This document shows positions 27,101-35,054 of a DNA stretch of 64,000 nt, piece after piece. This DNA is from Sphingobacterium prati (GTDB taxonomy: Bacteria; Bacteroidota; Bacteroidia; Sphingobacteriales; Sphingobacteriaceae). The notes below the pieces were generated by a model. The model searched no databases and was not told the DNA's origin. It saw only the letters and a program-made list of their open reading frames with translations. Position 1 is the first letter of the stretch. Each line of letters starts with the position of its first letter. A program made the translations under genes and the position numbers. The stretch covers positions 558,001 to 622,000 of the forward strand of contig NZ_JABJWY010000034.1 in assembly GCF_013167215.1 (NCBI RefSeq). The letters are read 5' to 3'.

Positions 27101-27349
27101 GGTAGATTCTACTTTTTTGATACTTTCCAAGGATGAAATGGCATCCTCAATTTTCTTGGTGACAGAGCTTTCCACCTCAGCGGGGGATGCTCCTGGATAG
27201 ACCGTCTGCACCGTGATGACGTTGATCTCAAATTTAGGGACTAGCTCGTACCCCAATTGAGTATAAGAAAACAACCCGCCTAATGTGAGTATTATAAATA
27301 ATACGATAATTATACTGGGACGTTTTATCGATATTTCGGTAATTTTCAT
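24167..27349 (-). CDS. RND efflux transporter permease (HAE1/AcrB type)
   Basis: 1,060 residues with the twelve-helix, duplicated layout of hydrophobe/amphiphile efflux RND pumps. It opens ITEISIKRPSIIIVLFIIL. The proton-relay Asp pair is in GILVDDAIVVIENI (helix 4) and the matching Lys in GLVAKNAIMLVDFA (helix 10). Two large periplasmic loops bind substrate. It works as a proton-driven inner-membrane trimer with the adaptor and TolC-like proteins encoded just upstream on the same strand. Substrates are probably drugs, detergents or bile-like compounds, but they cannot be read from sequence. The adaptor gene is 65 bp away. Confidence 0.94.
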   Translation of the reverse strand: MKITEISIKRPSIIIVLFIILTLGGLFSYTQLGYELVPKFEINVITVQTVYPGASPAEVESSVTKKIEDAISSLESIKKVESTSLEGVSIVMITLNNGADVNFLLTDAQRKINAVINDLPDDVETPSLSKFSLDDVAIMSLAVTSNLSEKELYDLLDNKIQPVFARINGVAKVDMIGGEEREIQISVDPKKIEGYGLTISQVQQTVAASNLDFPTGNVSTRDNRTTIRLAGKVTSIEELRNLPITTPAGVQIYLRDIADVQDGIKEIEKVARLDRQNTILLQVFKQSDANAVAVSEAVKKTIAVHDKTGKVVSGVEKDYAAQNIKILVANDSSDFTLNAADNVIHDLMIAIALVGFIMLFFLQSLRNAAITMVAIPLSLIATFIGLLLMGYTLNLMSLLGLSLVVGILVDDAIVVIENIHRHMEMGKNKVRAAFDGASEIGFTVTAITLVIVVVFLPIAMSTGLVANILAQFCVTVIISTMLSLLVSFTVVPWLYSRFGKLEHLSKTSLFGRIIHGFESGLTAFTHWVSGLLVWSLKTRLTKLATLALAIGLLIASFSLVVKGYIGSDFFPGIDRKEFFIQLELDKDASLEKTNLLTQKAEAYLKSKPDVKEIITTVGQSSDGMASTTGSRYKSEIHVILDKENFDGNSQVYSATLKRELENKLIGAKVKTVNVGIMGAEQAPLKLTIIGASVEDAQEFAEKAADQLRKIPGAAGVKLTSEAGNPEINVKIDRNKMTSLGLNVSTVGMTMQTAFSGNTDNKYRAGDNEYDINIRYIESGRANIDNVRDLKFINDKGASISLEQFANVTYGSGPTLLERRDKSPAVSIQGQAIGRPMGTVAQEWQAQFEKLPRKPGIVFIWGGNMENQTEGFGTLGIALLASIILVYLVMVALYDSFITPFVVLFSIPLSFIGALLFLALGNQTLNIFTILGIIMLIGLVAKNAIMLVDFANHRKEAGDNTHDALVAANHARLRPILMTTIAMVFGMIPIAIATGDGADMNRGLAIVIIGGLLSSLFLTLVVVPVVYSIFDSLQRRFGKKKKNDYEALMVEDYDHIDVAEH

Positions 27350-27414
27350 TAGAATTATTTGTTTTTAATGGCAATGAAACCACGACTTCATTTGCTACTG
27401 TTTATCAGTATTCA

Positions 27415-28470
27415 TTATTTAATAATTTCAACAGGACTCTGATCAAACAAATTGATTTGACCCGAAACAATCACTTGATCGCCATTTTGCAAGCCACCCA
27501 AGATTTCGATGTGATCGCCAAAGTTTCTTCCGGATTTCACCTTGGTTTCAATTGCTTTGCCATTTTTAAGAACGAATATTTTATTGTCGCTCACACTACC
27601 TACGAATGCATTACGAGGGACGATAAGCGTATTGCCGGCAACACTCTCGCCAAACATCGCTGTGCCATACATACCGGCACGCAATCGATTGGATGAGTTA
27701 TTGACTTCAATTTCCACCGGAAAATTTAAGCTCCCGTCTGATTTAGGCGCGATAAACGTCACTTTACCGGTGAACCTTTGGTCAGCATAAACACTTGCCG
27801 ATACATCCACAGATTGACCGATCTTTAAGGTTGCCACATTTTTCTCATCCACATTGACACGTAATTTTAGTGTACCGACATTTACGATATCAAATGCTGC
27901 AGCTCCAACATTTAAATAAGTTCCGGGTTCAATTTTACGTGCATTGACCACTCCCGAAACAGAAGTTTTGATGGTTACATCGCCTGCATTCAATTTTGAA
28001 GCCTTTAAGTTATTTTTGGCATTTTCATATTGTAATTTCACCTGATCCAACTGCTGTTTGGTAACACCACCTGTAGAATAAGCGCTTTCAAAACGATGTA
28101 AATCGGCCTGTGCATTGGTAAAAGCTGCCTGAGCATTCGCGACATTTACATTTAGCTTATCCCCTTCGATGATTGCCAATGTTTGTCCGGCACTCACGCG
28201 AGATCCTTCATCAACCAACACCTTCACAACTCTACCAGCAGTCTCTGCAGAAACAGTAACTTCTTGCTTTGGCGCAAAGGTGCCATTTGCAGTATAACGC
28301 AAATCCATCGAAGTGACCTTTGCAGTATCAATGCGAACGGCAATAGACGCATTAGTTTTGGCAACTTCAGCAGTCTCAGCTTCATTCTTCTTTTTATTTT
28401 TATTTAACACAAAAAATATTCCTGCAAGAACAGCAGCAATAATAAGTAGGGTAATAATTCCGCGTTTCAT
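27415..28470 (-). CDS. RND efflux periplasmic adaptor (membrane fusion protein)
   Basis: 351 residues. An N-terminal membrane anchor (GIITLLIIAAVLAGIFFVL) leads to the MFP core. This has a lipoyl-like half (VTVSAETAGRVVKVLVDEGSRVSAGQTLAIIEG), a coiled-coil hairpin (QAAFTNAQADLHRFESAYSTGGVTKQQLDQVKLQYENAKNNL), the second lipoyl half (TIKTSVSGVVNARKIEPGTYLNVG), and beta-barrel and membrane-proximal domains. It bridges the RND pump and the outer-membrane channel. It is 14 bp after the TolC-like gene. Confidence 0.93.
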   Translation of the reverse strand: MKRGIITLLIIAAVLAGIFFVLNKNKKKNEAETAEVAKTNASIAVRIDTAKVTSMDLRYTANGTFAPKQEVTVSAETAGRVVKVLVDEGSRVSAGQTLAIIEGDKLNVNVANAQAAFTNAQADLHRFESAYSTGGVTKQQLDQVKLQYENAKNNLKASKLNAGDVTIKTSVSGVVNARKIEPGTYLNVGAAAFDIVNVGTLKLRVNVDEKNVATLKIGQSVDVSASVYADQRFTGKVTFIAPKSDGSLNFPVEIEVNNSSNRLRAGMYGTAMFGESVAGNTLIVPRNAFVGSVSDNKIFVLKNGKAIETKVKSGRNFGDHIEILGGLQNGDQVIVSGQINLFDQSPVEIIK

Positions 28471-28484
28471 ATTGTATTAGTCAA

Positions 28485-29828
28485 TTATTCGTTAATTAGT
28501 GATTTGAGGTTGCCATTCGCTTTAATCAGTTGAACTTCCGCCACTTTATAATCAAGCAAAGACGTATTTAAATTATTTTGCGCATCAGCATAAGCTTTCT
28601 CAGCATCCAATAGATCTGTTAACGTTGCCAAACCATTCTTGTAGTTATTGTTTGTATCCTCCAATACGGATTTGGCCAAATCTACGTTTTTGCGATTCGA
28701 CTCAATCGTCAAAAGTGTATTCTTAATTTGCACTTTGGAATTTTCCGCAGCCATACTTAGCGCCAATTTTGTATCAGCGATATCGACCTGAAGTTTATCA
28801 ATATCGATCTGGGCTTGGCGGACCTTGGATCTTGTCAAGAATCCATTAAAAATAGGTACAGATAAATTCAGGCCGATCCCAGAAAAGCTAGACCAATTAA
28901 CACCTTCAGCTTTTGAAAATAAAGGAAATACTGGCCCCAAACCCTGACGTCCATAATTAGCGGTCAGCGACAATGTTGGATAGTATTTTGAAATCTCAGC
29001 TTTTTTATTGAGCTCCAATAAATCATTTTGCTTATTCAGTACCTGAATCTCTGTTCTATTGGAAACGTCAATCGGATTATAAACAGCATTTAACGTAACC
29101 GTTTCAAAAGTTGAGCTTGGCATGGTGATCTGCTCATCCATGGACATACCAATAACAAATTTAAGTGCATTTTCTTTAAGCTCAACGGCATTAATCAACT
29201 GCTGTCTAGATGCTTTTAGATTTGTAACCGCTACATTTGTACGATCCAGATCAATTTTCTTGGCTAATCCATTATTATATAGGCCTTCGATCACGTCTCT
29301 TGTTTTGGTTGTGCTTTCTAAATTATTATCAACTGTTTTTAATTGTAATTTGGATTGATAAACATCATAATAGCTATTGGCTACTTTTTCAATTAACTGT
29401 TCATCTGTCAACGTTTTATTAATTAGGTAAAATTCACGGGTGGTTTTCGCCGCCTTTAATCCGGTAAATACTGTTTGATTAAACAATTGTTGATTCAAAC
29501 TTATCGAATTTGTTGATTGCCATTTTTGTCCGAAAGCGGCCATTACCGTTGTTCCAGGCTGACCGACAAGCTCCCCAGGTAAAGCAACTTTTTGGATCAT
29601 GGGATTATACGTTATCCCTCCAGTAAAATTGACCTGTGGTAATGCACCCGATTTAACCTCGGCGATCTTATGCTCCGCATTCTGCACATCGAGCGTCGCT
29701 TTTTTAGCATCAGCTTTATTCTGCAAAGCAAATTTGATTGCATCACTTAGGCTTAATTGCTGCTGTGCATGACTTTGGAAAACCATCGTACCTAATAAAA
29801 GGCTGGCTAGTATTCTGATTGTTTTCAT
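28485..29828 (-). CDS. TolC-family outer-membrane efflux channel
   Basis: 447 residues. A Sec signal ends near FQSHAQQ. The mature part is two repeated long-helix halves typical of outer-membrane efflux proteins: LSLSDAIKFALQNKADAKKATLDVQNAEHKIAEVKSG at the start, and LTDLLDAEKAYADAQNNLNTSLLDYKVAEVQLIKANG at the end. It forms a trimeric channel through the outer membrane and periplasm. It is the first of the three pump genes, 28 bp downstream of the TetR gene, so the regulator and pump form one operon. Confidence 0.93.
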   Translation of the reverse strand: MKTIRILASLLLGTMVFQSHAQQQLSLSDAIKFALQNKADAKKATLDVQNAEHKIAEVKSGALPQVNFTGGITYNPMIQKVALPGELVGQPGTTVMAAFGQKWQSTNSISLNQQLFNQTVFTGLKAAKTTREFYLINKTLTDEQLIEKVANSYYDVYQSKLQLKTVDNNLESTTKTRDVIEGLYNNGLAKKIDLDRTNVAVTNLKASRQQLINAVELKENALKFVIGMSMDEQITMPSSTFETVTLNAVYNPIDVSNRTEIQVLNKQNDLLELNKKAEISKYYPTLSLTANYGRQGLGPVFPLFSKAEGVNWSSFSGIGLNLSVPIFNGFLTRSKVRQAQIDIDKLQVDIADTKLALSMAAENSKVQIKNTLLTIESNRKNVDLAKSVLEDTNNNYKNGLATLTDLLDAEKAYADAQNNLNTSLLDYKVAEVQLIKANGNLKSLINE

Positions 29829-29856
29829 TCCTAATTTATTTGTCCTAATTTTATAT

Positions 29857-30456
29857 CTACTTTTTATTTATGCCATTAAAAAACAACTTCGTAGCGAGCT
29901 TTTGTTTCTGTAACACTTCATCAAAGCGGTCTTGATTTGGTATACCAGAAATGATATCAGAAATATTGCACATCAACGATAAGCTTTTCATCAATTCCAC
30001 ATAGATTTCCGCCGTTTCATACAGATGTTCTCCATTGAGTTCTCCACTTTCTGCACCCACTTTAAATATTTCATAAAGCGCATTTACATCACGATTATGT
30101 AAGCACTGGAAGAAATCCTGCATTGAAAGTCCCTTAATCCATTCTAGATTTTCGTTCATATGCAACATATAGTACTTACGCACAAAAGCATCCCGCATCT
30201 CTAAAATTTTCATGATCAGATCATAAGTTGTTCCTTTATGAGCTGCAACCAACTTTTCCTCCTCCGCTCTATACTCATCTGTCAAACGTATAAGAACATC
30301 CCGTATAAGCGCATTCTTCTCCGAGTAATAATAATATAAATTTGCCTTAGTGATCTTTATATCCTCTGCAATTTCATTCATTGTTGTCTTACTAAATCCA
30401 TAATGCATAAAGCGTCTTATTGCGGCATCAATGATTTGGTCTTTTCTATCTTCCAT
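29857..30456 (-). CDS. TetR/AcrR-family transcriptional regulator
   Basis: 199 residues. The N-terminal helix-turn-helix is standard (IIDAAIRRFMHYGFSKTTMNEIAEDIKITKANLYYYYSEKNALI). The C-terminal ligand domain is helical and not recognisable by substrate. It heads the operon encoding the TolC, adaptor and RND permease proteins, so it is probably their local repressor and controls its own synthesis. The A+T-rich DNA just upstream of its start, before the Nudix terminator, is where the operator would be; no clear palindrome was seen. Confidence 0.9.
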   Translation of the reverse strand: MEDRKDQIIDAAIRRFMHYGFSKTTMNEIAEDIKITKANLYYYYSEKNALIRDVLIRLTDEYRAEEEKLVAAHKGTTYDLIMKILEMRDAFVRKYYMLHMNENLEWIKGLSMQDFFQCLHNRDVNALYEIFKVGAESGELNGEHLYETAEIYVELMKSLSLMCNISDIISGIPNQDRFDEVLQKQKLATKLFFNGINKK

Positions 30457-30579
30457 TCTTCAAAAAACTCCTTTCTACTTTCTGACTTTTATCAGAAATT
30501 GTTCAAAAATATAAAAAGTAACTTCCTCTACAAAATATATTTCGAAATCCTTATTAATTTGATATTTAATTGACAACAA

Positions 30580-30608
30580 AAAAGGCAAACTTTTGAAGTT
30601 TGCCTTTT
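30580..30608 (-). terminator. Rho-independent terminator after the Nudix regulator gene
   Basis: A perfect 13-bp stem AAAAGGCAAACTT / AAGTTTGCCTTTT with a three-base loop, 20 bp past the stop of the minus-strand Nudix gene. Confidence 0.85.
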
Positions 30609-30628
30609 CGTTAATAGCTCTGATTTTA

Positions 30629-31300
30629 TTAAAACGCTACAGTATTCTGAAAATGTTTAAGAAATTTTCTTTTGTCCAACTTGTACAAGCGGGCAGCGCG
30701 ATAAGCAACGCCTGTTTGCACTTCGTCCAACTCCTTTAGAAAACCATAATTCTGCATTTTCTTTCTGAAATTACGCTTATCCAATGTTTTATTTAATATC
30801 CCTTCATACACCAACTGCAATTGAGTGAGGGTAAATTTTTCAGGCAAAAGCTCAAAAGCGATCGGTTTATAGGCCAAACGGCGCTGTAATCTTTCCAGAC
30901 ATAAATCCAAAATCTGCTTATGGTCAAAAGCCAATTCAGGTACATTTCTAACGGGGAACCATTTTGCCTGCTTCATGTAATTTGTAACAGGCTTGGTTTT
31001 CAACTTTGTATTATCAAGCTGAATCAAGGCATAATAAGCGACAGTCAGAATACGGCCTTTCGGGTGCCGTTTGAGCCCCGCAAAAGAATGCAACTGATCC
31101 ATAAATACATCCTTCAGGCCTGTATTTTCATACAAAATTCTTTTTACGGCATCTTCCATTTCTTCGTCATTATCCACGAAAAAGCCTGGCAATGCCCACC
31201 AATCCTTAAAAGGATATTCATTTCTTTCAGCCAAGAGAACCTTTAATTCTCCTTCATGAAAGCCTAATATGACACAGTCTACGGTAAAATTACTATACAA
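30629..31300 (-). CDS. Nudix-fold transcriptional regulator (NrtR-like), catalytic box degraded
   Basis: 223 residues. Residues 1-140 are a Nudix domain (CVILGFHEGELKVLLAERNEYPFKDWWALPGFFV). The Nudix box (DEEMEDAVKRILYENTGL) has Ile and Asn where REUxEExGU needs Glu, and its first Gly is Phe, so hydrolysis is unlikely. Residues 150-223 form a winged helix like that of NrtR-type regulators (FTLTQLQLVYEGIL, LDKRNFRKKMQNYGFLKEL). Such regulators bind a sugar- or nucleotide-derived effector through the dead Nudix domain. It is divergent from pfkA-kinase-gapA with a 17-bp palindrome between them, so it probably regulates glycolysis genes. Nudix hydrolase is the less likely alternative. Confidence 0.85.
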   Translation of the reverse strand: MYSNFTVDCVILGFHEGELKVLLAERNEYPFKDWWALPGFFVDNDEEMEDAVKRILYENTGLKDVFMDQLHSFAGLKRHPKGRILTVAYYALIQLDNTKLKTKPVTNYMKQAKWFPVRNVPELAFDHKQILDLCLERLQRRLAYKPIAFELLPEKFTLTQLQLVYEGILNKTLDKRNFRKKMQNYGFLKELDEVQTGVAYRAARLYKLDKRKFLKHFQNTVAF

Positions 31301-31427
31301 AACTTCTAAATTTATTTATGTGCAATATACTGAGCTAAATTTATCGGCTACTAATCATCGGGTTATCTGTAACAATTATACGCTTCCTAAACGTGATGCG
31401 CAAAAAAATAATGAAAAATTTATTCAA

Positions 31428-31444
31428 AGTGTAGAATATACACT
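31428..31444. promoter_or_regulatory. Candidate operator between the Nudix regulator and pfkA genes
   Basis: AGTGTA-GAATA-TACACT is a perfect 6-5-6 inverted repeat. A promoter-like TATATTCG (7 of 8 matches to TAnnTTTG) follows at 31455-31462, so the palindrome would overlap the -33 region of the pfkA promoter. It is 38 bp before the pfkA start. The divergent Nudix regulator is the natural candidate to bind it; that is inference. Confidence 0.6.
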
Positions 31445-31482
31445 ATAAAAATCTTATATTCGTAAAACCTAAAATATAGAGT

Positions 31483-32463
31483 GTGATAAAAGAAATTAAA
31501 AAAATAGGCGTATTAACATCTGGCGGTGATGCACCCGGCATGAATGCATGCATTCGTGCGGTTGTACGTACAGCGCTACACAAAGGCCTTGAGGTAACCG
31601 GGATTTATCAGGGTTATCAAGGTTTGATTGACGGAAATTTCAAAGAAATGGACACCCGTTCGGTGAGCAATATCATCCAGCGTGGTGGTACAATATTAAA
31701 GACAGCGCGTTGTCTTGAGTTTAAAACAACTGAAGGACGAAAAATCGCGTACGATAATTTGAAGGCAGCAGAGATTGATGCCTTGGTGGTGATTGGTGGT
31801 GACGGAACTTTTACTGGTGCGAATTTCTTTTCCAAAGAATTCGAGATTCCCATTGTCGGTATCCCCGGAACGATTGACAACGACCTTTACGGATCTGATT
31901 ATACCATTGGTTATGATACCGCAAATAACACCGTTATCGAAGCCATTGACAAAATCAGAGATACAGCGGCCTCCCATGAGCGCCTTTTCTTTGTTGAGGT
32001 AATGGGCAGAGACTCCGGATGTATCGCATTAAACGCGGGAATTGCGGGCGGTGCAGAGGCCATCTTACTTCCTGAGAAAGAGACGGCTATCGATGATCTG
32101 ATCCGTCACCTGGAAGATGGTGCGATTAAAAAGAAATCCTCGTCCATTGTTATTGTCGCAGAAGGCGATCAAAACGGTGGTGCATATTATGTCGCAAAAA
32201 AAGTAAAGGAAAAATTTGATCATTACGACACGAAAGTTAGTATATTAGGGCATTTACAACGTGGTGGAGCTCCAACGAGTTTTGACCGCGTATTAGCCAG
32301 TCGATTGGGGTTTGCTGCGGTGAATGAAATTTTAGCAGGCAATACACGCATCACCGTGGGGCTTCGCGGTAATGAAATCAAAACTACACCGATTGAAGAG
32401 GCGATCAGCAATAAGGAAATTAAACTTAGCCCTGATCTATTGGAAATGGCTGAGATTTTATAA
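31483..32463 (+). CDS. pfkA: ATP-dependent 6-phosphofructokinase
   Basis: 326 residues starting at GTG; no in-frame ATG precedes the conserved N-terminus. The ATP site is GVLTSGGDAPGMNACIRAV. The catalytic loop PGTIDNDLYGSDYTIGYDTA holds the Asp base, and the sugar-phosphate site includes FVEVMGRDSGCIALNAG. It phosphorylates fructose-6-phosphate to the 1,6-bisphosphate, committing carbon to glycolysis. It is followed within 18 bp by a sugar-kinase-like gene and then gapA, as in many Bacteroidota. Control by the divergent Nudix-type regulator is likely. Confidence 0.97.
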   Translation: MIKEIKKIGVLTSGGDAPGMNACIRAVVRTALHKGLEVTGIYQGYQGLIDGNFKEMDTRSVSNIIQRGGTILKTARCLEFKTTEGRKIAYDNLKAAEIDALVVIGGDGTFTGANFFSKEFEIPIVGIPGTIDNDLYGSDYTIGYDTANNTVIEAIDKIRDTAASHERLFFVEVMGRDSGCIALNAGIAGGAEAILLPEKETAIDDLIRHLEDGAIKKKSSSIVIVAEGDQNGGAYYVAKKVKEKFDHYDTKVSILGHLQRGGAPTSFDRVLASRLGFAAVNEILAGNTRITVGLRGNEIKTTPIEEAISNKEIKLSPDLLEMAEIL

Positions 32464-32481
32464 TATAAAGCAAAGCAGACT

Positions 32482-34336
<1,855 letters not shown>

Positions 34337-34358
34337 TAAGATCCACTTGGACAATATC

Positions 34359-34390
34359 AAAGGGTTATTCAGATCGAATAACCCTTTATT
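34359..34390 (+). terminator. Rho-independent terminator after gapA
   Basis: A perfect 12-bp stem AAAGGGTTATTC / GAATAACCCTTT around a five-base loop, followed by T-residues, 22 bp past the gapA stop. Confidence 0.9.
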
Positions 34391-34448
34391 TTTTCCACTT
34401 AGGAATCAACAGGTTGGCGTTTAAACGCAAAAAAAAGCACTTTTGCCT

Positions 34449-34478
34449 TTTGTATTTCAAATAATCCCTCTATATTTG
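34449..34478 (+). promoter_or_regulatory. Bacteroidota-type promoter of the tRNA cluster
   Basis: A -33 element TTTG at 34449-34452 and a perfect -7 element TATATTTG at 34471-34478 (consensus TAnnTTTG) are separated by 18 bp. The start point would fall about 25 bp before tRNA-Phe. A 12-bp palindrome, GCGTTTAAACGC, lies just upstream at 34417-34428. Confidence 0.75.
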
Positions 34479-34512
34479 CAGCATCAATAGGGCAAACAGC
34501 TAATATTGAAAA

Positions 34513-34585
34513 GGTGCCATAGCTCAGTTGGTAGAGCAAAGGACTGAAAATCCTTGTGTCGCTGGTTCGAATCCAGCTGGCACCA
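34513..34585 (+). tRNA. tRNA-Phe (anticodon GAA)
   Basis: 73 nt. The acceptor pairs GGTGCCA with TGGCACC and the discriminator is A. D-arm AGCTCAGTTGGTAGAGC, anticodon loop CTGAAAA, and T-arm GGTTCGAATCC are canonical. The 3' CCA is not encoded. First of three tRNAs behind the promoter at 34449-34478. Confidence 0.96.
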
Positions 34586-34637
34586 CCGAAAGAAGCAGAA
34601 CGCAATGCTCTGGGATACTTTGAAAAATAATTCCCAT

Positions 34638-34710
34638 GCGAAAATAGCTCAGCTGGTAGAGCACAACCTTGCCAAGGTTGGGGTCGCGAGTTCGAATCTC
34701 GTTTTTCGCT
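34638..34710 (+). tRNA. tRNA-Gly (anticodon GCC)
   Basis: 73 nt. Acceptor GCGAAAA with TTTTCGC and discriminator T. Anticodon stem CAACC/GGTTG with loop TTGCCAA. T-arm GAGTTCGAATCTC. The CCA is not encoded. Confidence 0.96.
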
Positions 34711-34715
34711 CACCT

Positions 34716-34800
34716 GCCTAGGTGGTGGAACTGGTAGACACGCAGGACTTAAAATCCTGTTCCCGTTAAGGGAGTGCGGGTTCGATTCCCGCCCTAGGTA
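34716..34800 (+). tRNA. tRNA-Leu (anticodon TAA)
   Basis: 85 nt with the long variable arm of class II tRNAs. Acceptor GCCTAGG pairs with CCTAGGT (G-U at the first pair), discriminator A. The anticodon loop CTTAAAA gives TAA. It is only five bases after tRNA-Gly, so the tRNAs share a transcript. Confidence 0.96.
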
Positions 34801-34834
34801 CAAGAAAAGCCCATCAATTGATGGGCTTTTCTTG
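34801..34834 (+). terminator. Perfect palindrome terminating the tRNA cluster
   Basis: A 34-bp perfect palindrome, left half CAAGAAAAGCCCATCAA, begins immediately after the tRNA-Leu discriminator. As RNA it forms a GC-cored hairpin with an A/U base. The T-rich right arm makes it a terminator, although the T-tract is interrupted by C. Confidence 0.8.
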
Positions 34835-34840
34835 TTATAT

Positions 34841-35014
34841 ATCCTATTCCTATTAATTCCCAACTTTCTTCTGATCAGCTTCGCCCTTTCCGGCAATTTT
34901 CATCGGGTTCGCTTCGGGATTTCATCGGGAAAAATAGCCAGAGATTCCGATCGAGCCCCGAACGGCTCCCGATAAAGTGCAGAAATTGGTACGAAGTTGG
35001 TCAGGAATTGGTCC
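34841..35014. repeat. 11-bp-phased degenerate repeat element (copy 2)
   Basis: Three sets of 11-bp-spaced units are visible. C[AT]TCGGG starts at 34901, 34912 and 34923. [CT]CCGA starts at 34946, 34957 and 34968, which is the inverse complement of the first core. G[AG]A[AG]TTGGT starts at 34982, 34993 and 35004. CCAACTT at 34860-34866 is complementary to AAGTTGG in the last set, so the element can fold back on itself. No gene uses it. It lies between the tRNA terminator and the 3' end of the convergent rhamnosidase gene. Same periodicity as the element at 16737-16885 but a different core. Confidence 0.7.
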
Positions 35015-35054
35015 TAGATCTTTATTGGCTAACCTAAACCTATAATGTGTTATT

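Noticed and set aside
34417..34436. A second terminator after gapA (GCGTTTAAACGC with A8)
   Set aside because: The run after the palindrome is A, not T, on the plus strand, and no minus-strand gene ends there. It is noted as a palindrome upstream of the tRNA promoter.
34399..34896. A 165-codon minus-strand frame across the tRNA cluster
   Set aside because: It is the antisense translation of the three tRNA genes (GRESNPH, SWIRTSDTR). This is a well-known artefact that is often misannotated as a protein.
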